From Bacteroidota bacterium (lineage in GTDB: Bacteria > Bacteroidota > Bacteroidia > Chitinophagales > BACL12), in NCBI GenBank assembly GCA_016715425.1, contig JADKAC010000005.1, forward strand, positions 1,259,657 to 1,323,656: DNA of 64,000 nt, written 5' to 3'. This document shows positions 38,883 to 48,649 of this stretch, piece after piece (the first letter of the stretch is position 1; each line of letters begins with the position of its first letter). The position numbers and the translations under genes were made by a program. Below the pieces are notes generated by a model. It saw only the letters and a list, made by a program, of their open reading frames with translations. It made no database searches and was not told where the DNA came from.

Positions 38883-40787
38883 TTAAAGACTATTTACACT
38901 TTGCTGCATTTGCTTTACATAGATGTCCTCGGGATAGAACGCCAGCAGATATTTCAATTCATCCTTTGCTTTTTGCTTTTGTCGTGTTTTAATATACAAG
39001 TCAACAAGTGTAAGCCTTGCCTGCAAATAATCAGGATCTAATTGAATGGCATTTATCAATGCAAATTCCGCTTCCTGATACTTTCCGTTTTGCAAATACA
39101 CTGCTCCCAAATTCATCCATGCTTTTTCATATTTCGGATTTTCATTGATAATAAATGCAAATACTTTTTGTGCATCAGAAAAGTTATTTACTCTAAAATA
39201 TGCTGAACCCAATTTTAAATTAAAATCGAGATTATAAGGTAATACCTCTACTGCTTTTTTAAAATAAACAATTGCATTCGGAAAGTCCTTCATGGTAAAA
39301 TAACTTTCACCGATTCTATAATATGTCCATGCATCCGGAATTTTCATGGCGTTCAATTTAGATGCATCTGCAATTATCTGTTTAAAATTTCCATTTAAAT
39401 AATGATAATGAATACTTGCTTTATAATACGGTTCATCTTTTATTTTCACTTTTTGTAACCACATCCATGCGGAATCCAACATGATAGGTTGATGGGTAAA
39501 TGCTTCAAAATATTTCAGATATCCTTTAGCCATTGTTACAGGTGAAGCATTAGAGTCTGTAAGTGCAATTAAGCGTACAAATTGCCCATCTTCTTTCATT
39601 GCATCCTTACCCGGAATTTGAATTTTATGATCTGAAATTGAAACATGCGGAATATCAATACTACCTGATTTCGGAATATGACAACCTGAACAATTATCTT
39701 GTTTTAAATTTCTTGCTGCAATAGTTTCTGTACAATCATTTCCATTATTATGACAACTTTGACAAGGCGCATTGAATTGCGCAACCGGTGTTTCTTTTAC
39801 AGTGAGATGCGGGTTATGACAAGTGATGCATGATAGCTGTTGTGTTTCTATAAAACATTTACTCTGCAACATTCTATCTGCTTGTGATGCCATTAAAAAT
39901 AAATCATTCTTACCATCATATTGCGGCAGAAAAATATTCCAGTGATCCCGAATATGATCGCCCGGTTTAAAATCAAAAAAACTTGCGCCATCATTCAATA
40001 CATCCACACCTTGCAAATGACAACGGAAGCATAAATTATTTTGTAAGTCAACAGATAAATTTCCGGGATTTACTATTGTATAATCTATTCCATTTGCAGT
40101 ATCCACTAAGATTACTTTACTAATGGTTGCCACATGTAAACTACCCGGACCATGACATCTTTCGCAATCAATTCCCTGTGGAATTTTTACATATTTATTT
40201 ATTGAACCTACAACAGGTTGCGGCAATCCATTATGACAAGCAAGACATTCGCTTTCTATAATACGGGAGAATCTGGAATTAAATCCACCTTCCATTCCGG
40301 GTGCTAAATCCCATTGTTGTTTTTGCGTATAAAATGTAATTGGTGCCTGATATAAATATCCATTGATTAGCAACATGTGCGAATTCGTATGTTGACCGGA
40401 ACCCACAATATAATTTATTCGCTCAATGCGCAGATGTACTGTATCTTTTTTTAATAAGCGATATTCCTTTACATACAATGAATCATTTTTCCAAAATGGT
40501 TTGTAATAAAAATTGCGAATGGAATCATACACCACATCATGTTCACCAAAACGAGCATCTGATTTAGTACGTGTAGCAATATCGAACGACATTCCCATTC
40601 CTGTATGAATATATGTTTCAAATTTATCTGCATGACATGTTCGACATGTTTCCATACCCACATATTGCACTGTATCATTTTGATTTAGATAAGGACTTTC
40701 TAAATTATCAGTGGTATTATTCTGAGTACAAAAAGTGAGCAGACTTAATAACGAAATGATAATGGCTATGATCAGGAAATTTCTCAA
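38883..40787 (-). CDS. Seven-heme cytochrome c / TPR lipoprotein
   Basis: Lipoprotein signal (ISLLSLLTFCTQ) followed by seven CXXCH heme-binding motifs: CRTCH, CLACH, CERCH, CFRCH, CITCH, CQSCH and CSGCH, from about residue 48 to 360. The last ~190 residues are TPR repeats (TYYRIGESYFTMKDFPNAIVYFKKA, AWMNLGAVYLQNGKYQEAE). A periplasmic or outer-membrane electron carrier or oxidoreductase scaffold is likely; the cytochrome-plus-TPR layout occurs in Bacteroidota and Planctomycetes without an assigned reaction. It sits 41 bases after the DCC protein gene on the same strand. Confidence 0.85.
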   Translation of the reverse strand: MRNFLIIAIIISLLSLLTFCTQNNTTDNLESPYLNQNDTVQYVGMETCRTCHADKFETYIHTGMGMSFDIATRTKSDARFGEHDVVYDSIRNFYYKPFWKNDSLYVKEYRLLKKDTVHLRIERINYIVGSGQHTNSHMLLINGYLYQAPITFYTQKQQWDLAPGMEGGFNSRFSRIIESECLACHNGLPQPVVGSINKYVKIPQGIDCERCHGPGSLHVATISKVILVDTANGIDYTIVNPGNLSVDLQNNLCFRCHLQGVDVLNDGASFFDFKPGDHIRDHWNIFLPQYDGKNDLFLMASQADRMLQSKCFIETQQLSCITCHNPHLTVKETPVAQFNAPCQSCHNNGNDCTETIAARNLKQDNCSGCHIPKSGSIDIPHVSISDHKIQIPGKDAMKEDGQFVRLIALTDSNASPVTMAKGYLKYFEAFTHQPIMLDSAWMWLQKVKIKDEPYYKASIHYHYLNGNFKQIIADASKLNAMKIPDAWTYYRIGESYFTMKDFPNAIVYFKKAVEVLPYNLDFNLKLGSAYFRVNNFSDAQKVFAFIINENPKYEKAWMNLGAVYLQNGKYQEAEFALINAIQLDPDYLQARLTLVDLYIKTRQKQKAKDELKYLLAFYPEDIYVKQMQQSVNSL

Positions 40788-40828
40788 TACTTGTTTATCT
40801 GAAGCGAAGTTACATACTGATACAATTA

Positions 40829-41233
40829 TTATGTATCCAAAAATTTGTTTGCTGTATCAGCAGAAGGCATCATACAACTATCTCGACGGCCAAACCACTT
40901 ATATCTAACGGATGCAATTAATTTATAAACTGCATTGCGAATAGGTGTCGGAATAACAATAAAAACATACCAGAGATTAGTAGGAAATCGCAACTGTTTT
41001 GCAATATATAATGCCGCAGTTGATTCCGTATAAAATGTATTGTTATAATACAATACTATGGAATCTGTTTTAGGAACAAACTGTTTTTGATGAAAGAATT
41101 TTTTGGTGAAATCAGATTGTAATGCGGCGAAGCGAAAATTATTTTTCTTATCTCTTTTCAATACATATTGCACTGATGCATTGCATAAATTACATACCCC
41201 ATCAAAAAAAATAATTGCGGGTTCACTGTTCAT
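40829..41233 (-). CDS. DCC family (DUF393) thiol-disulfide protein
   Basis: 134-aa protein with the DCC signature at the N-terminus, FFDGVCNLCNASV (Asp-x-x-Cys-x-x-Cys), a thioredoxin-like fold and a C-terminal YKWFGRRDSCMMP. These are predicted disulfide oxidoreductases of unknown partner. The start codon shares a base with the rhodanese stop, indicating translational coupling. Confidence 0.88.
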   Translation of the reverse strand: MNSEPAIIFFDGVCNLCNASVQYVLKRDKKNNFRFAALQSDFTKKFFHQKQFVPKTDSIVLYYNNTFYTESTAALYIAKQLRFPTNLWYVFIVIPTPIRNAVYKLIASVRYKWFGRRDSCMMPSADTANKFLDT

Positions 41234-41538
41234 TATTTATTTTTTTCCTGCCAGTCGAGAATGCCACCGGTTAGATTGCGCACATTAGAAAATCCTGCTT
41301 GAGTAAGAATCATTTTGGCAGAGGCACTACGACTACCGGAACGGCATAGCACAACAATTTCTTCTTCCATACGCTCATCAAAATCCCAAAACTTTTGCGG
41401 CAACAAACCAAGCGGAATATTTAATTCAGATATTGAAAATTCAGCAAACTCATGTGGCTCACGCACATCAATTATAAAAATAGATTCCTTGTTGTCTAGT
41501 CGTTGTTTCAATTCTTCTACTGTAATATCTGCTGACAT
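41233..41538 (-). CDS. Rhodanese-like sulfurtransferase
   Basis: 101-aa single rhodanese domain: IIDVREPHEFAEFSI at residues ~22-37 and the active-site loop VVLCRSGSRSA with the catalytic Cys. It would carry persulfide sulfur for transfer in the cytoplasm. It is next to a DCC thiol-disulfide protein and 11 bases after the T9SS protein gene, so the pair may act on thiols together. Confidence 0.9.
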   Translation of the reverse strand: MSADITVEELKQRLDNKESIFIIDVREPHEFAEFSISELNIPLGLLPQKFWDFDERMEEEIVVLCRSGSRSASAKMILTQAGFSNVRNLTGGILDWQEKNK

Positions 41539-41549
41539 TTTTCTCTTGT

Positions 41550-43466
41550 TTATTGTTTAATAAATTTTGTTATCCATGTAGTTCCACTAGATACATCAAT
41601 TACTTTGAGCAAATACATTCCGGTTTGCAAATCAGTAATGGACAATATATTATTTTGTAATAGATTTCGAGAAATGAATTGCCCGGTGATAGAAAAAATT
41701 TCTGCCTCTGCACCTGCTGGAAGATTATTTAATATTCTAATATTATCGTGCGCAGGATTAGGTGCAATCTGTAATTCTTCCTTTGCACTTAATTGAGATA
41801 TGCCGGTATATTTCGAATAATCTCCTCCCACTTGTGGACGAATCATAATTGCACCCGGTAAAACGGATTGTTCCCAGTTTCCACCTACATAAAAATATGC
41901 ATTGTCGTTAGAGATTGTATTCACATCGAAACCTACATTTAAAAAATCGGCTTGTGTTTGTAACCAACCTACATAAAAATTTTCATTCACCACAACCGGA
42001 GTTGGTTCACCCAGATAATTTACTAACTGATATACATACCAACCATTAATACTATCTGCATATTTGGGCGTAAGAAAATCGGCTTGATAAATAATATTTT
42101 CTGCACTGCTGTTTAAAGTAGTATCAATATAATCCCAAATAATTAATGAAAAGAATTTATCAGAATTATCTCCGTCTATATGCGCCCAATGGATATATAC
42201 TTCTTTTAAAGTATCGGGTTGATTTGCATAAAATTCAATTGCAAGCTTTGCTCCTATACCATTTAATGCATACGCCTTTTCTGCGGTGCCATCATCATAG
42301 GCAAAATAATTATAAAATTGCTGGTCGAAATACATGGTATCATTCCAGTTGATTACATCACTTGCAGGATTCAGAATAAATTTAAAGGTTACACTCAAAC
42401 TATCCTCATCAAAACCCGGTACTGTTGGTGGAATTTCAAAAGTGGTATAGTTTGCAAATGTTGTACTGAATGGATCAAAGTTGATAGAGATAGGTAAAGT
42501 AGGTGCTAATATTTCCGTACCGGAATATTTTTCATACGCTGTCCATTGATGACTTGTATTTATAATTGCATTATAATTATTTATAAGCTGCACCAGCATA
42601 TTTTCTGATACCTCAGTTGATTGATAATCTTTAAACTGATTCCAAGGCATTTGTCGGTAACGTGATAAATATTTTCCAAAATCACCTGTATAGGAAACAT
42701 CACGAAATAATGTATCACCATTATTCCGGTTATCATTAATATAAATCCAATCAATATTCCAATGATCATTATTTCCATTCACACTTGCTCTATTGCGAAA
42801 ACGAAACTGAAACCCATCATATAAAAAATCATTTCCCACAATTGGAATCATTGCAATTTTAAAAGCCTGATTTGCATCTGCCAAACTATTTACTGCATGC
42901 CAAATGTTCACCCAATTACCACTTACATTTCTAAATTGAAGCACCAAAGAATCTTGTGGCTCAGGCGCATCTCCATAACCTTTCGGTTGAAAATAAAAAC
43001 TTAAATACACCGAGTCCTCTAATGTGCCGCCTAAATAAATATATCTGGAAGTTAATGTATCCGCAGGACCATAATCCACTGCAATATTATGCGGCACTCC
43101 GTTTCTATCGAGTCCATCAAGAGTAACTGCACCATACGAAGGAGGTAAAATTGGATAAGTGCGATTTACAAAAGCAGAACTATCTAACCAGTTTAATACA
43201 TTGGGATAAATAAAACTTGGGGCCGGATTTATTACTGTATCAGCACATGAAGATTCTGCTTCATCTAAAAAATAATGCAGGTTTGAAAAATCATCAAAAA
43301 ATGGAAGACAAATTGTGTCTCTTGTAAAAACGATATCTCTTGTACTTCCTATTGTTTTATTTTGATTAAATAATTGCGCATTGAATTTTAATGCATGTAA
43401 TTCTTCCTGAGACGAAACAGCAGAAAATATAAAGCATCCTACAATTACCAATATCTGTTTGATCAT
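41550..43466 (-). CDS. Secreted T9SS type A sorting-domain protein
   Basis: The start was set at the ATG at 43466 (MIKQILVIVGCFIFSAVSSQ) because it begins the signal peptide; upstream in-frame ATGs at 43487 and 43502 would overlap the PASTA gene. The ~640-aa body is beta-rich with jelly-roll-like segments and no enzyme motif. The last ~75 residues (IAPNPAHDNIRIL...LQTGMYLLKVID) form a T9SS sorting domain. This protein next to PASTA and ddl genes is a recurring Bacteroidota neighbourhood. Confidence 0.82.
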   Translation of the reverse strand: MIKQILVIVGCFIFSAVSSQEELHALKFNAQLFNQNKTIGSTRDIVFTRDTICLPFFDDFSNLHYFLDEAESSCADTVINPAPSFIYPNVLNWLDSSAFVNRTYPILPPSYGAVTLDGLDRNGVPHNIAVDYGPADTLTSRYIYLGGTLEDSVYLSFYFQPKGYGDAPEPQDSLVLQFRNVSGNWVNIWHAVNSLADANQAFKIAMIPIVGNDFLYDGFQFRFRNRASVNGNNDHWNIDWIYINDNRNNGDTLFRDVSYTGDFGKYLSRYRQMPWNQFKDYQSTEVSENMLVQLINNYNAIINTSHQWTAYEKYSGTEILAPTLPISINFDPFSTTFANYTTFEIPPTVPGFDEDSLSVTFKFILNPASDVINWNDTMYFDQQFYNYFAYDDGTAEKAYALNGIGAKLAIEFYANQPDTLKEVYIHWAHIDGDNSDKFFSLIIWDYIDTTLNSSAENIIYQADFLTPKYADSINGWYVYQLVNYLGEPTPVVVNENFYVGWLQTQADFLNVGFDVNTISNDNAYFYVGGNWEQSVLPGAIMIRPQVGGDYSKYTGISQLSAKEELQIAPNPAHDNIRILNNLPAGAEAEIFSITGQFISRNLLQNNILSITDLQTGMYLLKVIDVSSGTTWITKFIKQ

Positions 43467-43476
43467 AATTTTTCTG

Positions 43477-44310
43477 TTAGAATTCATCATCGGGATTTTC
43501 ATCCATTATAGGAGGTTCATCACTAATCCACAAATCCATCATTGAACCAAGATTGATATAAGAATCGGGCGCATACGCTGGATATTGTCTGATTATATAC
43601 GCATTTAAAGTATCGGTAATCATTCCGCTTCCAATCACTGAACCCAGATTTAAATTTTTTAATTGAATTAAATTCACCGCTTCAATGTAAGTGAATCCTG
43701 TAAGATCAGGTACTTCAATATTTGTTTCTCCAAGTCCATTACCGAGCACTAAATCCACTTTCGATCCTTTAGGAATTTCATCTCCTGCTTTAATCCGTTT
43801 ACCATCAAATCGCATTTCCAGAAATACATCTTTATACTGAAAAGGTTTATAGGAAATTTCACCCACCTTTAGTCCTCTGCTTGCCAACACTTCTCTTACA
43901 CTTATAAAACTTGTTCCTATTTCAATATTTGGAATTGCAACGGGCATTGCCTCCGACATATTGAGCACAACATAAATAGTGCGCCCTGATTTTACTTTTG
44001 CATTTGGAATCGGATCTTGATTTAAAACTGTAGAAGGTCTCTCATCCGGATTAAAAGTGGAATCCATTACTGCAAATTCCAGACTTGCATTTTTCAATTG
44101 CGACATTGCTTCTTCTTTATTCATTCCTGTAATGTCGGGCACCGTGCGACTGTCGCCATGTCTGCTATATGCATTCACAAGGCTGAGTGTTACGGTTAAT
44201 AGCAAAGCAATTACTATCAATGCTATAAATACATTCACCAAAAATATTTTGCTGAATAAAAATCGGAACAGGCCGGAATTTTCTTTATTTTTCTTTTTCG
44301 TCAAAGCCAA
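43477..44310 (-). CDS. Membrane-anchored PASTA-domain protein
   Basis: An N-terminal membrane anchor (VFIALIVIALLLTVTLSLV, ~29-48) followed by three PASTA domains: TVPDITGMNKEEAMSQL, IPNIEIGTSFISVREVL and VPDLTGFTYIEAVNLI. PASTA domains bind uncross-linked peptidoglycan or muropeptides. There is no kinase or penicillin-binding domain, the usual Bacteroidota form. It lies 17 bases after ddl, in keeping with a cell-wall role. Confidence 0.92.
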   Translation of the reverse strand: MALTKKKNKENSGLFRFLFSKIFLVNVFIALIVIALLLTVTLSLVNAYSRHGDSRTVPDITGMNKEEAMSQLKNASLEFAVMDSTFNPDERPSTVLNQDPIPNAKVKSGRTIYVVLNMSEAMPVAIPNIEIGTSFISVREVLASRGLKVGEISYKPFQYKDVFLEMRFDGKRIKAGDEIPKGSKVDLVLGNGLGETNIEVPDLTGFTYIEAVNLIQLKNLNLGSVIGSGMITDTLNAYIIRQYPAYAPDSYINLGSMMDLWISDEPPIMDENPDDEF

Positions 44311-44327
44311 TAATCAGAAGTGCAAAT

Positions 44328-45302
44328 TTACAAACTCTCGTTAATGAGATTTGTGAAAAACTCCCGGAGTGGAATTCCTGCCGCTGCCAACATTTTGGGA
44401 ACGATACTGCTTTCACTCATTCCGGGAACAGTATTCACTTCCAAGAAATGCGGAATTTCATCTTTTAGTATATAATCAATACGAATTACTCCTTTGCAAC
44501 CTAAATGCGCAAATATTTTTTCGGAAGAAGAAGTAACCATTGCTGCAACATCAGCAGGAATTCTGGCAGGAACAATTTCCTCTGCTTCGCCATCAGTGTA
44601 TTTGGCGGTGTAATCAAAAAAATCATGTTTTCCACTAACGATTTCGCAAATAGGCAAACTCGTGATTTTATCTTTATGTTTAAACACAGCACAAGTAACT
44701 TCAGTGCCAGTCATACCCTCTTCCACCAATACTTCATCATCAAAAGTAAAAGCATGAATTAGTGCTTTTTCGGTTTCCTCCGGAAGTTTTATTTTACTTA
44801 TTCCGTAGCTGCTTCCATTGTTGTTGGGTTTTACAAACACCGGAAATTGCATGGTTTGAATTTCTCTTACTTTCTCGCTCAACACATCGCTTTTTCTCAC
44901 TAATACACCCTTCGCCATTGGAATGGATATTCCTCTGATTGCCTCTTTGCAAAAGAATTTATTGGCTGTAATTGCAGATGCAAACATGCCGGAGTTATTG
45001 TAAGGTATTCTTTTCATATCAAAGTATCCTTGCAATTTTCCATCTTCTCCCGGCGATCCATGTATAGCAATAAATGCAGCATCAAATTTCACTATCTCCG
45101 CTCCCATCAAAAAGCTAAAATCCTGCAAATTCACTGTAGTATTAAATGGCTCGACTATCCATTTATTTTTTGAAACAACAACTTTAAAAGGATTGAAACG
45201 ATCAGGATCTAAATTTTTATAGACAAGCTCACCGCTTAAAAGGGATATATTTTGTTCGGCAGTAAACCCACCACACATTACTGCTACATTCAGTTTTTGC
45301 AT
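44328..45302 (-). CDS. ddl: D-alanine--D-alanine ligase
   Basis: ATP-grasp ligase that makes the D-Ala-D-Ala dipeptide for peptidoglycan precursors. The start was taken at the ATG at 45302 (MQKLNVAVMCGGFTAEQNISLLSG); the frame runs to 45377 through an unlikely aromatic stretch. Motifs: HGSPGEDGKLQGYFD, FVKPNNNGSSYGISK for ATP binding, and EVNTVPGMSESS near the C-terminus. 324 aa is normal. It leads a minus-strand run down to 37912, preceded by a terminator. Confidence 0.94.
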   Translation of the reverse strand: MQKLNVAVMCGGFTAEQNISLLSGELVYKNLDPDRFNPFKVVVSKNKWIVEPFNTTVNLQDFSFLMGAEIVKFDAAFIAIHGSPGEDGKLQGYFDMKRIPYNNSGMFASAITANKFFCKEAIRGISIPMAKGVLVRKSDVLSEKVREIQTMQFPVFVKPNNNGSSYGISKIKLPEETEKALIHAFTFDDEVLVEEGMTGTEVTCAVFKHKDKITSLPICEIVSGKHDFFDYTAKYTDGEAEEIVPARIPADVAAMVTSSSEKIFAHLGCKGVIRIDYILKDEIPHFLEVNTVPGMSESSIVPKMLAAAGIPLREFFTNLINESL

Positions 45303-45381
45303 ATAAGGATATTTCCGGAAAAATAATGCAAAGAAAAAATTCAGAAGACATACCCATCCACATGTCTCGGTGAACATGTAT

Positions 45382-45415
45382 AAAAAAAACGCCTTCGCAC
45401 GGGGGCAAAAGCGTT
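45382..45415 (-). terminator. Rho-independent terminator of the ferredoxin gene
   Basis: On the minus strand: an 11-bp stem AACGCTTTTGC / GCGAAGGCGTT (two G-U pairs), a 6-base loop, then eight T. It separates the ferredoxin transcript from ddl. Confidence 0.85.
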
Positions 45416-45441
45416 AATTAAAAAAAAACAAAAGTCAAATC

Positions 45442-45789
45442 TTATAAATGCATTTTTGCTTTTTTGGCAAGCAGCACCTCTTCCGTTTCCACATGCTCCG
45501 GATCCGGTAAGCAGCAGTCCACAGGACAAACAGCAGCACATTGCGGCTCTTCATGAAATCCCATGCATTCGGTGCATTTATCAGGAACTATATAATAAAT
45601 ATCTTCAGCAATAGGAGGCATTTTTTGATCGGCATCTATTTCACTACCATCTAATCTTTTAACCATTCCCTTCACCGTAGTTCCATCGGTAAAAGCCCAT
45701 TCTACTCCGCCCTCATAAATTGCATTGTTCGGGCACTCGGGTTCACAGGCTCCGCAATTGATGCAATCTTCTGTAATATGTATGGCCAT
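45442..45789 (-). CDS. 2[4Fe-4S] ferredoxin
   Basis: 115-aa electron carrier with two cluster-binding motifs: CINCGACEPECPNN at residues ~10-23 and CTECMGFHEEPQCAAVCPVDCC at ~72-93, the longer spacing typical of Alvin/YfhL-type ferredoxins. It is divergent from the acyl-CoA reductase with 85 bases between the starts; this ferredoxin/reductase pair recurs in Bacteroidota. Confidence 0.93.
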   Translation of the reverse strand: MAIHITEDCINCGACEPECPNNAIYEGGVEWAFTDGTTVKGMVKRLDGSEIDADQKMPPIAEDIYYIVPDKCTECMGFHEEPQCAAVCPVDCCLPDPEHVETEEVLLAKKAKMHL

Positions 45790-45874
45790 AATTTTATGTA
45801 TTTAATTTTACGGTTCAAATATGTAGTGTTCTTTTCATATTATCAAGAACACAATAAAGATAATTAAAAAATAT

Positions 45875-46876
45875 ATGTCACTGAAAGATAGAATTGCAAC
45901 ACTTGCTGAATTTGGAAATGTAATTATGCAAAGAAATGATGAGTTACAGGAGTTAATGCATGAAATAGAAATGCACAATCGCTGGTTCACAAAAATAAAT
46001 CAAGAAATAACATTAGATGCATTTGCAAATAATTTCCTCCAAACTTTTAAAATGAATGAATGGGTTTCTAATTATACCATAAATGAAAGTGCAAATAAAC
46101 AAGTAGGATTAATATTAGCAGGCAATATTCCATTTGTAGGAATGCATGATGTGTTAAGTGTTTTAATCAGTGGCAATACTGCATTGATAAAACAATCTTC
46201 AAAAGATGCGCTGTTTTTTCCCTGGATGTATAATACTATAAATGAAATTTCAGATGTGTTTAAACATAAGATGGTGTTTACAGATCAATTGAAAAATTTT
46301 GATGCAGTAATTACAACAGGCAGCAATAATGCAGGAAAATATTTTGAATATTATTTTAGTAAGTATCCAAATATTATCAGAAAAAACAGAACATCAGTTG
46401 CTGTGATTTCTGAAGATGATAATGATGAAGAATTATTTGAATTGGGTAAAGATGTATTTTCTTATTTTGGATTGGGTTGTCGCAATGTGAGTAAAGTTTT
46501 TCTCCCTGAAGGTTTTGAACCGGAAAAGCTTTTTCGTATTTGGGAAGATTACAGATTTGTTATTGATAATAATAAGTATAAAAATAATTACGATTACAAC
46601 CGCACATTGTTATTGCTAAATAAAACACCACATATTGCCAACGATTTTTTTATGATGGTGGAAAATGAAGAATTGTTTTCGCCGTTGGCAACATTGAATT
46701 ACGAATTTTATAATAGCCCAGTACAATTACAAAATTATTTTGAATCACAAGCAGAAAATCTGCAATGTATTGTATCAAATATTCCTGGAAATATTTCTTA
46801 TGGTAAATCGCAGCAACCTGAATTATGGGAGTATGCAGACAAAGTGGATACACTTAAATTTTTAACGATGTTATAA
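45875..46876 (+). CDS. Acyl-CoA reductase (LuxC-like)
   Basis: 333-aa protein of the acyl-CoA reductase family, which reduces acyl thioesters to aldehydes with NADPH. It carries VGLILAGNIPFVGMHDV near residue 77, a nucleotide-binding TTGSNNAGKYFEYYF near 147, and the candidate active-site Cys202 in GLGCRNVS. Family length is usually 330-340 aa. Chain length and physiological aldehyde are unknown. It is divergent from the ferredoxin gene and convergent with msrA (17 bases). Confidence 0.82.
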   Translation: MSLKDRIATLAEFGNVIMQRNDELQELMHEIEMHNRWFTKINQEITLDAFANNFLQTFKMNEWVSNYTINESANKQVGLILAGNIPFVGMHDVLSVLISGNTALIKQSSKDALFFPWMYNTINEISDVFKHKMVFTDQLKNFDAVITTGSNNAGKYFEYYFSKYPNIIRKNRTSVAVISEDDNDEELFELGKDVFSYFGLGCRNVSKVFLPEGFEPEKLFRIWEDYRFVIDNNKYKNNYDYNRTLLLLNKTPHIANDFFMMVENEELFSPLATLNYEFYNSPVQLQNYFESQAENLQCIVSNIPGNISYGKSQQPELWEYADKVDTLKFLTML

Positions 46877-46893
46877 TTCTATTGTGAGAATTT

Positions 46894-47577
46894 TTATTTG
46901 TCCTTGTATTCCTCTTTAGTAAGTTCAGGAAATAATGATTCAAATTTTTCTACTTTTTTAGCAACCACATAAGTACAATATGGAGCATTCCTATTATTTG
47001 CATAATAATCCTGATGATAATTTTCAGCAATAAAAAATGTGGTTGCAGGTAATACTTCGGTAACTATAGGACGACCAAAATAGTTATCTGCATTTTTCTC
47101 TTTAATATACTCTTCAGCAACTATCTTTTGTGCATCATTATTATAAAAAATGATTGAACGGTATTGTGTGCCTTCATCATTTCCTTGTCTATCTTTTGTA
47201 GTAGGATCATGTGTGCGCATAAATACATCCACTAATGTTTTATAATCCGCTTTTTGGGGATCAAATGTTATTTGTACACATTCCGCATGGCTTGTTGCTC
47301 CGCTACTAACTTGTTCGTATGTAGGATTTTCATTTTTGCCACCGGAATATCCGGAAACTACTTTTTGTACACCAATCATTTCTTCAAAAACTGCTTCTGT
47401 ACACCAAAAACATCCACCGGCAAAAGTGGCTAACTCCATTCCTGCAGAAGAGCTTTCATTAGATACTGCTTTTGAATTCATTTCATTATTGTTATTCATA
47501 TTTTCTTTATTTTTTTCTTGTGCGGTACATCCGTTTAAAAGTAATATTCCAAAAATTGAAACTAATAATATTTTCAT
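46894..47577 (-). CDS. msrA: Peptide-methionine (S)-S-oxide reductase, lipoprotein
   Basis: Repairs oxidised methionine in periplasmic proteins. Lipoprotein signal (LLVSIFGILLLNGC), then the MsrA core with GGCFWCTEAVFE (catalytic Cys56), GYSGG and EYHQDYY-type ENYHQDYYANN. Full length. Envelope-anchored MsrA is common in Bacteroidota. Confidence 0.95.
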   Translation of the reverse strand: MKILLVSIFGILLLNGCTAQEKNKENMNNNNEMNSKAVSNESSSAGMELATFAGGCFWCTEAVFEEMIGVQKVVSGYSGGKNENPTYEQVSSGATSHAECVQITFDPQKADYKTLVDVFMRTHDPTTKDRQGNDEGTQYRSIIFYNNDAQKIVAEEYIKEKNADNYFGRPIVTEVLPATTFFIAENYHQDYYANNRNAPYCTYVVAKKVEKFESLFPELTKEEYKDK

Positions 47578-47708
47578 TTATCAGGTATTTAGTTGTGATT
47601 AAAACTACATCAAAACACATTTAATTCCTTGCTTAACAATATTTATGTAAATAAAGATTTTAAATAAACTCATTTTTAATTTTAATATTTGCCTTTACAA
47701 ATCTCAAT

Positions 47709-48638
47709 ATGAAGCCAAAGATTGCAGTGCATGGTGGTGCAGGCACAATGCCAAAAGAACAACTGACCAAAGAAGTGGAGATGCAATGTAAGTCTGCATT
47801 GAATCAAGCACTTTTATCTGGATATAACATACTTATAAAAGGTGGTTCTGCCTTAGATGCAGTAGAAACATCCGTAATATCATTAGAAAATTTCCCCATG
47901 TTTAATTCGGGGAGAGGCAGCGTGTTTACGCACAATGGTATTCATGAAATGGATGCTGCAATTATGGATGGAAGCAATTTAGATGCAGGTGCAATTGCTG
48001 GTGTAAGTAATATTAAAAATCCTGTAACGCTTGCAAAAAGGATTTTAGAAAAATCAGAACATGTTTTTTTGTTTGGAGCAGGTGCGGAAGAATTTGCACG
48101 ACTGCAAAATATTGAATTTGCCGATTACGATTATTTCTTCACTCAATTTAGATACGATCAATTATTACAGGCAAAAGAAAATGATGTGGTGGTTTTAGAT
48201 CATGTAGATTTTAATAAAGGAAAAAATAAAATGGGTACTGTGGGTGCAGTTGCAATTGATATGAATAATAATTTAGCTGCTGCTACCTCCACAGGTGGTA
48301 TGACAAACAAAAGTTTTGGAAGAGTTGGCGACACTCCTATTATTGGTGCCGGCACTTATGCAAATAATAATTCAGTAGCAGTTTCATGTACAGGACACGG
48401 TGAATTTTTTATGCGATATGTAGTTGCTTATGATTTGCATTGTTTAATTACTTATAAAAATTTATCTCTGGAAGAAGCTGCAAATTTCCTGGTAAACAAA
48501 ACATTAAAAAATGCAAATGCAGAAGGTGGATTAATTGCAATTGATAATAAAGGGAATATTGTGTTACCCTTTAATTCAGCAGGAATGTATCGAGGTTGGA
48601 TGAATTCAGAAACTGATTTTTTTACAGGAATTTATTAA
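47709..48638 (+). CDS. Isoaspartyl peptidase / plant-type L-asparaginase
   Basis: Ntn-hydrolase precursor that autocleaves before Thr177 in KMGTVGAVA to make the active threonine N-terminus. Other motifs: VHGGAGT at the start, SGRGSVFTHNG, and STGGMTNKSFGRVGDTPIIGAGTYAN. Such enzymes split beta-Asp-Xaa dipeptides. Next to cyanophycinase and cyanophycin synthetase its likely substrate is beta-Asp-Arg, the product of cyanophycinase. No signal peptide, so cytoplasmic. Convergent with cphB, 11 bases apart. Confidence 0.92.
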   Translation: MKPKIAVHGGAGTMPKEQLTKEVEMQCKSALNQALLSGYNILIKGGSALDAVETSVISLENFPMFNSGRGSVFTHNGIHEMDAAIMDGSNLDAGAIAGVSNIKNPVTLAKRILEKSEHVFLFGAGAEEFARLQNIEFADYDYFFTQFRYDQLLQAKENDVVVLDHVDFNKGKNKMGTVGAVAIDMNNNLAAATSTGGMTNKSFGRVGDTPIIGAGTYANNNSVAVSCTGHGEFFMRYVVAYDLHCLITYKNLSLEEAANFLVNKTLKNANAEGGLIAIDNKGNIVLPFNSAGMYRGWMNSETDFFTGIY

Positions 48639-48649
48639 TCGACAAACTA

